Positions 1 through 5,679 of a stretch of 8,269 nt of DNA are shown in pieces. The notes beneath the pieces are model-generated. The model saw only the letters and a program-made list of their open reading frames with translations, ran no database searches and was not told the DNA's origin. This stretch comes from an uncultured Dorea sp. (GTDB lineage: Bacteria > Bacillota > Clostridia > Lachnospirales > Lachnospiraceae). The stretch is from assembly GCA_910587575.1 (NCBI GenBank), contig CAJULU010000081.1:3494-11762 (forward strand), given 5' to 3'. Both the position numbers and the translations under genes were made by a program. Numbering within the stretch: the stretch's first letter is position 1; each line of letters starts with the position of its first letter.

Positions 1-427
1 GTATGACTTCATCCTGGTAGACTGCCCGCCGCAGCTCTCCATCCTGACGATCAATGCGCTCTCCTGCGCTGACGGTGTGATTATCCCGGTTAAGACGGAT
101 TATCTGGCCTATCGTGGCTTGACGCAGCTTCAGGACAGCATCCAGGAGATCCAGGAGCTGATCAACCCGGAGCTGAAGGTGCTGGGGGTCATTGCGACGC
201 TTTATGAAAAGCGAGTGGCAGACGATAATGAGATACTGGCTGCTCTGAAGAAAGAGTATAACCTCCTGGGCGTGATTAAACGGCTGGCGGTCGCCAAGAA
301 AGGCATTTATGATGGACTGGCGGTGGTGGAGCAGACACCCGGCAGCGAAATTTCCATAGAGTACAATAAAATTGCAGACATGATCATTGCAGAAAAATTT
401 GAAAGGACGGAGAAAGAGAATGGCTAA
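1..427 (+). CDS. parA: ParA/Soj-family partition ATPase, C-terminal part (5' end outside window)
   Basis: This is the C-terminal ~141 residues of a ParA-type deviant Walker ATPase, open at the left edge of the window (the reading frame starts at base 2). The first residues hold the Walker B strand and following loop (FILVDCPPQLSILTINAL). They continue into VIIPVKTDYLAYRGLTQL, the usual region after Walker B in ParA/Soj/MinD proteins. The Walker A motif must lie upstream. ParA proteins bind DNA non-specifically in the ATP state and move plasmid or chromosome cargo held by a centromere-binding partner. The stop codon (425-427) overlaps the start of the next gene, which encodes a small DNA-binding protein. 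This is the classic parA-parB layout of type I partition operons with a small partner (type Ib), so plasmid or ICE maintenance is more likely than chromosomal Soj. A GTG at position 77 lies inside the conserved domain and is not a credible start. Confidence 0.9.
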   Translation, partial: YDFILVDCPPQLSILTINALSCADGVIIPVKTDYLAYRGLTQLQDSIQEIQELINPELKVLGVIATLYEKRVADDNEILAALKKEYNLLGVIKRLAVAKKGIYDGLAVVEQTPGSEISIEYNKIADMIIAEKFERTEKENG

Positions 428-716
428 GTTTGAGGATAGAGAGAGCCGCCGGAGGGGTTCGGTTGTAGGAAGCATCGTTGATGGTGCGCCGGCTGCTGTC
501 GGCAACGGGAGAGGCCGTCCAAAGGAGGGCCGGGAGATCAAGAAGCGGGTGAGCTTGTCGGTGCTGCCGAGTCTGTATGAGGATATACAGAAGATCGCCT
601 ATGTGCAGCGCAGGAGTATCAGCGACGTGGTTGGTGATTTGATGGAACAGTTTAGGGCGGGACATGAGAAGGAGCTTGTCGAGTATAGAAAGATAAAGAA
701 TAACGAGGGAAAATAG
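420..716 (+). CDS. Small ribbon-helix-helix DNA-binding protein, probable ParB-type partition partner
   Basis: 98 aa. The ATG at 420 overlaps the parA stop by 8 bases and follows an AAAGGACGG ribosome binding site, so translation is probably coupled; an in-frame TTG at 387 is less likely. The C-terminal half fits a ribbon-helix-helix (Arc/MetJ/CopG-like) fold: a short beta strand (KKRVSLSV, residues 41-48), a helix (about 50-63) and a second helix (about 66-80) beginning RSISDVV. The N-terminal 40 residues are basic and glycine-rich, with an AT-hook-like GRGRPK at 30-35. Known small partition partners (ParG, Omega) have a flexible basic N-tail that stimulates the ATPase and an RHH domain that binds the centromere and represses the operon. 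By position and fold this is the likely ParA partner and autorepressor. A plain CopG-type repressor is the alternative. No clear parS or iteron array is visible in the window. Confidence 0.8.
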   Translation: MAKFEDRESRRRGSVVGSIVDGAPAAVGNGRGRPKEGREIKKRVSLSVLPSLYEDIQKIAYVQRRSISDVVGDLMEQFRAGHEKELVEYRKIKNNEGK

Positions 717-765
717 AAAACTTGGTAGAATATTTATAGAAACAGAGAACAGGGGGGGGATAAAT

Positions 766-1290
766 TTGCTGGTGTTCTTGTCTATTCTTGAAACCGAAGA
801 AGATAGAGATGTTTTTGTCGAGTTATATAATGAGTATGGAAATGCGATGCTTCGAGTAGCAAAGCGGTACTTCCCTGATGATGCGAATGCTGCTGAGGAT
901 GCAGTTCAAAATGCATGGGTAAGAGTAGCTGAGAACTTTAAAAAGATATTAGACGTTCCCTGTAAGAAAAGAGGTGCATATCTCGTCATTATAGTAAAGA
1001 ATGAAGCGATAACGATATTAAGAAAGCGCCGAAAAGAACTGCCGATTGATGATAATTTTTTAGGATACAATGATGGACCGGAGACCGACAATGTAAAAGA
1101 TGTTATAGAGATAATACGAGAAATGCCAGAAATATATCGGGCAATTTTAGAAATGCGGTTTGTTGAGGAGCGCAGCACAAAGGAGATTGCTGCTGCGCTG
1201 TCTTTGAAAGAATCAACGGTCGATGTTCGGATTCATCGTGGCAGAGCGTTACTTATGAAAAAGCTACGGGAGGAGGGGTATGTGCAATGA
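766..1290 (+). CDS. RNA polymerase sigma-70 family (ECF-like) sigma factor
   Basis: 174 aa, typical of a two-domain alternative sigma factor. Region 2 spans about residues 17-88, with the region 2.1/2.2 signature AAEDAVQNAWVRVAENF at 42-58. Region 4 spans about 118-168, with the helix-turn-helix ERSTKEIAAALSLKESTVDVRIHRGR at 135-160. It would direct RNA polymerase to a small set of promoters. The TTG start at 766 is chosen because a very strong G-rich ribosome binding site (AGGGGGGGA) lies 5-6 bases upstream and the N-terminus MLVFLSILETEEDRDVFVELY matches the usual opening of clostridial members. Its stop overlaps the start of a DUF4367 anti-sigma gene (ATGA), which is strong context for an envelope-stress type sigma/anti-sigma pair. 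The gene is AT-richer than the partition genes upstream. No convincing own promoter is visible in the 49-base gap before it. Confidence 0.9.
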   Translation: MLVFLSILETEEDRDVFVELYNEYGNAMLRVAKRYFPDDANAAEDAVQNAWVRVAENFKKILDVPCKKRGAYLVIIVKNEAITILRKRRKELPIDDNFLGYNDGPETDNVKDVIEIIREMPEIYRAILEMRFVEERSTKEIAAALSLKESTVDVRIHRGRALLMKKLREEGYVQ

Positions 1291-1994
1291 TGGAAGCGGT
1301 CGAGAATCTAGCTTTGAAAAACATTCTGTTAGATGCAGCTGCCAAGGAATTTGAGGAGGAGCTTCATGAAAAAGAGCCTGTGGTTGTATCAGATCGTTTT
1401 AGATGGCAGATGTTGCGCATGCTCTCTAATCCAAATAAGTGGGCTAAGGAACAGCATCGGGGGTCGGCTTGGACGAGGTGTCTACAAAGTGTAGCGGTAT
1501 TTTTTTTGATATGTTCTGTAGCGGTTGGATCGATTATGGTAGTGAGTCCGACTGCCCGTGCTGCTATTATTACCTGGGTCACTGAGTGGTATGAATCCAG
1601 TGTTATATATCGTTTTTTTGGAGAGCCGTCATTTACGAAAATGCCACAATATAAAATTGCGGACTTGCCATTTGGATATAAGGAAACGGGGATGCCCGTT
1701 GAATCGCCGAACGATATAGAGATATTCTACGAAAATTCGGAGGGGGAAGTAATCCGATTTGAGTATATGAGAGTGGAAGAGGGAACTGCCGTAGAAATAG
1801 AGACCGACAGTATGGATATTATTGAAATAGAAGATAATGATTTTTGGGGCCATGTATATATATCAAAAGATGTAAATCAGAGTAATTTAATAACGTGGCT
1901 TGATGAAAAGGACGAAGTTCAGTTTGTAATTGACGGATTTTTTGACAGTATAAAGCTGGTTGAATTAGCGAAAAGTGTTGAACGAATAGGATAG
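1287..1994 (+). CDS. Membrane-anchored anti-sigma factor with DUF4367-type extracytoplasmic domain
   Basis: 235 aa. The cytoplasmic N-terminus (1-64) would hold the sigma factor. One membrane segment runs about 65-86 (CLQSVAVFFLICSVAVGSIMVV), followed by SPTARAAIITWVTEWYESSVIYRFFGEP (87-114), a juxtamembrane signature I know from clostridial DUF4367 proteins. The extracytoplasmic beta-rich domain (about 115-232) ends in LITWLDEKDEVQFVIDGFFDSIKLVELAKSV, again typical of DUF4367. The ATG at 1287 overlaps the sigma stop (ATGA) and has an upstream AGGAGGGG site, so the two proteins are translationally coupled. Inferred role: it sequesters the sigma factor until an envelope or extracellular signal releases it. 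I see no zinc-binding HxxxCxxC motif of the ZAS anti-sigma class. The reading frame contains T8 (1500-1507) and T7 (1613-1619) runs, which could slip. Confidence 0.85.
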   Translation: MMEAVENLALKNILLDAAAKEFEEELHEKEPVVVSDRFRWQMLRMLSNPNKWAKEQHRGSAWTRCLQSVAVFFLICSVAVGSIMVVSPTARAAIITWVTEWYESSVIYRFFGEPSFTKMPQYKIADLPFGYKETGMPVESPNDIEIFYENSEGEVIRFEYMRVEEGTAVEIETDSMDIIEIEDNDFWGHVYISKDVNQSNLITWLDEKDEVQFVIDGFFDSIKLVELAKSVERIG

Positions 1995-2025
1995 TAAAGA
2001 AATTTTTGTAAAATTTATGTAAGAT

Positions 2026-2101
2026 AAGCACCCTTTCTCTGCGTTAATATGGTGACTGCGAAAAGCAGCGCCTTATTCAATACAGAGAGGGGGTGCTTTT
2101 T
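2026..2101 (+). terminator. Terminator-like stem with internal hairpin that also encloses the next gene's ribosome binding site
   Basis: The arms 2026-2041 and 2083-2098 pair over 16 base pairs with no mismatch in RNA (two G-U pairs) and are followed by a run of five T (2097-2101). Between the arms lies a second hairpin, 2051-2072, with GGTG/CGCC and CTGC/GCAG steps around a GAAAA loop. The 3' arm contains the purine-rich ribosome binding site (GAGAGGGGG, 2085-2093) of the gene starting at 2102. So this element can end transcription from the sigma operon and, if read through, can also hide the start of the secreted-protein gene. Pairing was done by hand; regulatory behaviour is inference. Confidence 0.7.
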
Positions 2102-2464
2102 ATGAAAAAACGGATTGTGCCTATGCTGATGGCAGTTCTTCTCGCCGTGTCAGTCATGGCTCCGGCTGCATCTGCTGTTAGCGCAAGGGCGATTTCTGGT
2201 AGGCCAACACTGAAGATCAGTGGGACAACGGCATATTGCTTCGGGAAGTATAGTAGTGGTAACCAGGAGGATGAAATTTCAATTACTGTTACCCTGAAAC
2301 AAGGCGCTCAGACCATTACGTCATGGAGCGCGTCAGGAAAGGGCTCTGTCACGATTTCTGAAACCTACACTGTTGCAGAAAAGCAGACATATAAACTGGT
2401 CTTATCTGCGACGGTGAATGGCCAGGTCAGACCGGACATAACTGTTACGGCGACTGGAAGATAA
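2102..2464 (+). CDS. Small secreted protein, predicted beta-rich, function unknown
   Basis: 120 aa from the ATG at 2102, which has a GAGAGGGGG site 8 bases upstream; an in-frame GTG at 2093 sits inside that site and is rejected. The signal peptide is clear: KKR, a hydrophobic core IVPMLMAVLLAVSVMAP, and cleavage after ASA (25) or VSA (28). The mature part, about 92-95 residues, has alternating beta-strand patterns (EISITVTLKQG, GSVTISETYTV, TYKLVLSATVNG) and a single cysteine, suggesting a compact Ig-like or jelly-roll beta sandwich. I do not recognise a named family. It sits between a sigma/anti-sigma pair and a secreted L,D-transpeptidase, so an exported protein controlled by that sigma factor is a reasonable inference. 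The ribosome binding site is sequestered in the preceding stem, so expression is probably conditional. Confidence 0.75.
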   Translation: MKKRIVPMLMAVLLAVSVMAPAASAVSARAISGRPTLKISGTTAYCFGKYSSGNQEDEISITVTLKQGAQTITSWSASGKGSVTISETYTVAEKQTYKLVLSATVNGQVRPDITVTATGR

Positions 2465-2468
2465 AACC

Positions 2469-2513
2469 GGGCCTGCCTATAGGCAGGCCCAAAGGGATGT
2501 ATCCCTTTGGGCC
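2469..2513 (+). promoter_or_regulatory. Two mutually exclusive hairpins (attenuator-like) between secreted genes
   Basis: Bases 2469-2490 form a perfect 22-base palindrome (GGGCCTGCCTA and its complement). Bases 2486-2498 and 2501-2513 form a second perfect inverted repeat (GGCCCAAAGGGAT and its complement). The segment GGCCC at 2486-2490 belongs to both, so only one full hairpin can form at a time. The first starts 5 bases after the stop codon of the gene ending at 2464; the second ends 10 bases before the AAGGAGG site (2523-2529) of the next gene and is followed by only a weak T-run (AATAATTTT). This could be a leaky terminator or attenuator that sets the ratio of the two exported proteins, or a pair of mRNA-stabilising hairpins. 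Confidence 0.65.
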
Positions 2514-2536
2514 AATAATTTTAAGGAGGAGTAAAA

Positions 2537-4138
2537 ATGAAAAGTTCAGGTAAACACTTATTGGCTATGTTATTAGCGATTGTCCTTTGCTTTTCTTTAT
2601 GCATGCCTGTTCTTGCTATCCAAGACCAAGAGGAACCTTCGGAGGAAAGCGTTTTCAGCGGCACGGATATTTCTGAATTGCTTTCTTCATTGGGAGATAC
2701 AGATGGTTCTGGAACCGAAGATCTTTCGTATGAGTTGTATCAGGCATTTGAGACCAATCCGAGTGGATTTATCAGTGCTGCAGCAGAACTTCAAAGTGAT
2801 GATTTAAAAGCAATGGCTGAATTGCTTGTATATTTTGCTGGTTATTTTGATTTAGATGATTTTAAGGAGCAGGTTACTTCGCATAAAGGTGACATGTTGA
2901 CGGAATCAGAACAGAAAGTAATCGAAGAATTATTGCAAGAAATAGACTTTCAGAAAAATAAGGTGGCAGATGTTGGGCCTGTAGAAGAGCTGCCAGAGGT
3001 GCAGAAATACAACCCATACTTTCTGGAAAAGCTTGTTTCTGCTCATGTTGATAATGATAATTTGGAAGATGAAGAATTTTTTGAAACCTTGAGCGACGTC
3101 TTTGTTGAAGACCCTGCGGTATTTTCAGCAGTGATAGCAAATACTTCGACGGTTGCGCAGAAGGCCATTGTCGATGGTGTTGCGGAAGTGTGTTCTACTA
3201 ATGGAAAGTATGCTTTTTCTATAAATGATGGAAAACTGACTGAAGAGCAGGCGGCTATTATTTCCGCAGTTCAAGAACAGATTGCGGTTATAAACGATGA
3301 TATTTCTGAGGAAGATGTATTGGAAGGACAAGATGTTGCAGTTCCGTTGTCAACACAAGTTCCAACCATCGGAACAATGACATATGCAGGAAAGTTGGTT
3401 TGCGGAGAAGCGACGACCTTAACTGTTAGCTTTTCCGAAACAACAGCGACCTCGAGTGTAAGAACATATTGGACAGAGGTATATGCTGTTAGAAATGGAA
3501 AGGAACACTTGAAGAGCAGCAAGAGCATTACTATTCCAAGGGGGGCTACGAGTACAACTCAGAAATATTCAATTACTTATGATAATACGGGTGTTGTGTA
3601 TACATTGGTAAAAGTATATACAGCAAAAAATGGAACACTGTTGACTCAGCGGCAGGGTAAGTATTCAGATACAATTACTGGACAATGGTCTATTATTGTT
3701 AATTTACCTATAAATAGAAATTACAAAGGTACACTTGCACTATATCATGCAAATGGGGCTTTGCAGATGTCTTGTAAGTGTTTGGGACTGGCTGAATACA
3801 ATAAAGCGATGACGCTTGAGAATGGGAATACTCCAACAGGAACTTATAGTGGAGAAATTTGTGGAGCAAGTTCAAATACCTATTCATATGGACCATATAG
3901 GCGAATTAGTATGGTGGGGAAAAGCGGATTAGCAAAGACTACTGGAAGGACAGGGATTATGATTCATGGCGGAGACCCTGCAAAGGATACAAGTTTGCCA
4001 GGATACCCTTTACGGTGTACACATGGATGCATCCGTGTTACAAATTCAGATCAAAAATCTCTTATTGACTTGGTGGATACCTTGATTTCTGATTTTTACG
4101 CAGATAGATATGGCGAGGTAGTTGTTTCCGAAACTTAA
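2537..4138 (+). CDS. Secreted L,D-transpeptidase (YkuD domain) with long acidic helical N-terminal region
   Basis: 533 aa, with ATG at 2537 preceded by AAGGAGG 7 bases upstream. It has a signal peptide with likely cleavage after VLA (residue 27). Residues about 30-270 are acidic and mostly helical and contain two similar segments 118 residues apart (see findings). Residues about 275-380 look like a beta-sandwich linker domain. The C-terminal ~150 residues are the YkuD L,D-transpeptidase domain: LYHANGALQMSCKC (402-415), IHGG with H477, and the catalytic THGCIRV motif with H496 and C498, ending in the usual Arg (R500). These enzymes form 3-3 cross-links in peptidoglycan or attach proteins to it, outside the cytoplasmic membrane. 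All expected catalytic residues are present, so it is probably active. It is longer than minimal YkuD enzymes. Context (sigma/anti-sigma, small secreted protein) points to a wall-remodelling cargo; co-regulation is inferred. Confidence 0.9.
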   Translation: MKSSGKHLLAMLLAIVLCFSLCMPVLAIQDQEEPSEESVFSGTDISELLSSLGDTDGSGTEDLSYELYQAFETNPSGFISAAAELQSDDLKAMAELLVYFAGYFDLDDFKEQVTSHKGDMLTESEQKVIEELLQEIDFQKNKVADVGPVEELPEVQKYNPYFLEKLVSAHVDNDNLEDEEFFETLSDVFVEDPAVFSAVIANTSTVAQKAIVDGVAEVCSTNGKYAFSINDGKLTEEQAAIISAVQEQIAVINDDISEEDVLEGQDVAVPLSTQVPTIGTMTYAGKLVCGEATTLTVSFSETTATSSVRTYWTEVYAVRNGKEHLKSSKSITIPRGATSTTQKYSITYDNTGVVYTLVKVYTAKNGTLLTQRQGKYSDTITGQWSIIVNLPINRNYKGTLALYHANGALQMSCKCLGLAEYNKAMTLENGNTPTGTYSGEICGASSNTYSYGPYRRISMVGKSGLAKTTGRTGIMIHGGDPAKDTSLPGYPLRCTHGCIRVTNSDQKSLIDLVDTLISDFYADRYGEVVVSET

Positions 4139-4182
4139 TATAAGAGAAATCTTCAATTTTTCAGTTTCATGGCAATTTTACT

Positions 4183-4695
4183 ATGATTCATTCAAAAGCG
4201 CATACCATATTTATCTGGTTGTTTATATTGGCTATAATATCATACTTTTCGCTTTTCTTACTCATGTTTTACATTCCTTTCGCCGAACAGCGAAAAGAGA
4301 CAGACCCTCCCATCTCAACAATGCAGCAAACAGATACCTATTTGCGTAACTGGAATATATCCATTTCCGCACAAGAGAACTATTACGCAAGTTCGGATCA
4401 TTCTTCCTTCGGGGAGGGCTTCCGATATTCTGTTTTATCCGGTTCAATCGGCCAATCAAATCCAACCAGAGACAAACAAGGGAACCTCCTTACAAAAACA
4501 GTTGGTAGCGGAACCGACATGAATATTGCATGGTTCCTTTGTGATGTTTGGGATGCGTTAGAAGTACCTGAGGAAGAGCGATGCCAAATTTCACAATGCA
4601 GCTGGACACTTTTTCGCACAAGTAATGGGAATAAACTCCTAATTGCGTCCTTAAAAAATAGCAATACCGTATATATTGCAGAACAGATTTTATAA
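4183..4695 (+). CDS. Small single-pass membrane protein, function unknown
   Basis: 170 aa. One strong hydrophobic segment near the N-terminus (about residues 8-32, TIFIWLFILAIISYFSLFLL then MFYIPF) is followed by a polar domain of about 135 residues, probably outside the membrane. That domain has three cysteines (C120, C134, C139) and a beta-rich end (CSWTLFRTSNGNKLLIASLKNSNTVYIAEQIL). I do not recognise the family. No Shine-Dalgarno sequence is visible before the ATG at 4183, so the start is uncertain; later ATGs (4264, 4321) would cut or remove the membrane segment. It starts 44 bases after the transpeptidase stop and ends 47 bases before the next secreted-protein gene, so it may be co-transcribed with either. 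The C-rich codon choice differs from the A/T-rich style of 766-4138, hinting at a different origin. Confidence 0.65.
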   Translation: MIHSKAHTIFIWLFILAIISYFSLFLLMFYIPFAEQRKETDPPISTMQQTDTYLRNWNISISAQENYYASSDHSSFGEGFRYSVLSGSIGQSNPTRDKQGNLLTKTVGSGTDMNIAWFLCDVWDALEVPEEERCQISQCSWTLFRTSNGNKLLIASLKNSNTVYIAEQIL

Positions 4696-4697
4696 CA

Positions 4698-4742
4698 ATG
4701 AAAGGAGTGCGCAGATAAGAAAACTATCTGCTCTACTACGCT
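4698..4742 (+). promoter_or_regulatory. Distant Shine-Dalgarno site and hairpin before the 4743 gene
   Basis: A good AAAGGAG site lies at 4701-4707, but the next gene's ATG is at 4743, 35 bases further on, with no closer site. Between them is a 7-bp hairpin: GCAGATA (4711-4717) pairs with TATCTGC (4725-4731). Folding it would shorten the effective distance to about 14-15 bases. The site also overlaps a 6-codon ORF, ATG 4698 to TAA 4716-4718, in the same frame as the 4743 gene, so ribosomes could also stop there and re-initiate. An unusual leader is seen; its function is inferred. Confidence 0.4.
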
Positions 4743-5510
4743 ATGAAAAAGGTCTTTTTCAGAATCAGTTCCCTTTTCCTGGTTCTTGCCATGTTTTCAA
4801 CCTGGTCTATTGCTTTTGCAGCGGAGCCTTCTGACCAAAAGGTAACTTCCATTGAAACGGTAGTCTCTGATATCAATGGAGAATTGCAAGCAAGCGGGAC
4901 TTCTATCGAAGCAGAATTGTATAATCTGCGGTCTCAATACAGACTCAATGCTCTACAGGCAGAAACCACATCAGATCGAGAACATTGGCTTAACCTTGCA
5001 GCTGGTGTCGATACCCTAATTGCTGATTACGCCAATTACAGGTCTTCTGAATCTGACAATATTATGCCGCAAAGTGATCCCATCAATGATGCATACTTAA
5101 AAACAGCCGTAGCTGCAGTCGTCACCTGGTTTTCAAGTAAACGGTACTTTTTATCAGCAGAGCTTCTGGTGACCGCAAGAAATAACGATGATGAAAGTCA
5201 TGTTTATATTCCATCGAACCAAGATATTATACGGAACAGCTCTGTTGTGAAGGGCCTTATTAAAAGCGGGCGTCCCTCTGGTAGCGGAGAATTTTCGTCC
5301 AGTGGAGAAATGGACTTATACTATTCTATTCATCTATTCAGATATGAAAAAAAGAACAATGTCTTTACTCTCACTGATACATATGACTATGAACATGGAG
5401 ACCAGTCTTATGGAGACTCGATTGCTGATGTAGCCGTGAATACGATGGCAGATGCGCAGTCGGCCGGTATCATTGTCCCTTATACAGTTCGTGTTAGAAT
5501 CCCCTATTAA
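4743..5510 (+). CDS. Secreted protein of unknown function
   Basis: 255 aa. The signal peptide is clear: KK, hydrophobic FFRISSLFLVLAMFSTWSIAFA, with cleavage after residue 26 or 27. Residues about 34-100 look helical (SIETVVSDINGELQASG, AELYNLRSQYRLNALQAET). The rest is a mixed domain beginning NDAYLKTAVAAVVTWFSSKRYFLSAELLVTARNN (115-148) and ending DSIADVAVNTMADAQSAGIIVPYTVRVRIPY. The protein has no cysteine and no catalytic motif I can identify. The C-terminal domain resembles uncharacterised exported proteins I associate with Firmicutes, but I cannot name a family. The ATG at 4743 is the only plausible start: the frame has a TAA at 4716 and no other start codon between. The gene is followed 16 bases later by a perfect terminator, so it closes the transcription unit. 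Confidence 0.75.
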   Translation: MKKVFFRISSLFLVLAMFSTWSIAFAAEPSDQKVTSIETVVSDINGELQASGTSIEAELYNLRSQYRLNALQAETTSDREHWLNLAAGVDTLIADYANYRSSESDNIMPQSDPINDAYLKTAVAAVVTWFSSKRYFLSAELLVTARNNDDESHVYIPSNQDIIRNSSVVKGLIKSGRPSGSGEFSSSGEMDLYYSIHLFRYEKKNNVFTLTDTYDYEHGDQSYGDSIADVAVNTMADAQSAGIIVPYTVRVRIPY

Positions 5511-5526
5511 ATTGACGGCGAACAGG

Positions 5527-5575
5527 AACACAAAGAGGCGACCTCTGCGTTTGGCAGAGGTCGCCTCTTTGTGTT
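5527..5575 (+). terminator. Strong intrinsic terminator, perfect 22-bp stem
   Basis: Bases 5527-5548 and 5554-5575 are perfect complements around a 5-base loop (GTTTG). The stem is GC-rich in the middle with AACACAAAG on the left and CTTTGTGTT on the right, then TTATAA. It lies 16 bases after the stop of the secreted-protein gene and separates the cargo genes from the recombinase region. The T-tract is short, but the near symmetry would also let it act on transcripts from the other side. Confidence 0.85.
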
Positions 5576-5624
5576 TATAACGGTTTACCCGTTTGCGCTA
5601 TGTGTGAACGGGTAAACCGTTATA
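5576..5624. repeat. 18-bp perfect inverted repeat abutting the terminator
   Basis: Bases 5576-5593 (TATAACGGTTTACCCGTT) and 5607-5624 are perfect complements around a 13-base spacer. It begins at the base after the terminator stem ends and stops 20 bases upstream of the -35 box at 5645. It may be an operator for a dimeric regulator, a second terminator hairpin in tandem, or a recombinase or element-end site. No second copy of this sequence is visible in the window. Confidence 0.75.
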
Positions 5625-5644
5625 TCTAATATAATCGGAATATC

Positions 5645-5673
5645 TTGACTGCCCCGGAAATCTATGCTATACT
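5645..5673 (+). promoter_or_regulatory. Strong sigma-A-type promoter with extended -10
   Basis: TTGACT (5645-5650) and TATACT (5668-5673) are separated by exactly 17 bases, and TGC directly precedes the -10 box, giving an extended -10. Transcription should start near 5680, about 475 bases before the recombinase ATG. It is the best promoter match in the window and has no ORF of normal size immediately downstream. Confidence 0.75.
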
Positions 5674-5679
5674 GAAAAC

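Noticed and set aside
384..665. 93-aa open frame on the - strand
   Set aside because: It is antisense to the ribbon-helix-helix gene and the parA end, with unlikely composition; a shadow frame.
5576..5624. dif-like recombination site
   Set aside because: The arms are 18 bp with a 13-base spacer, unlike the 11-bp arms and 6-8-base spacer of dif sites; kept as an unassigned inverted repeat.
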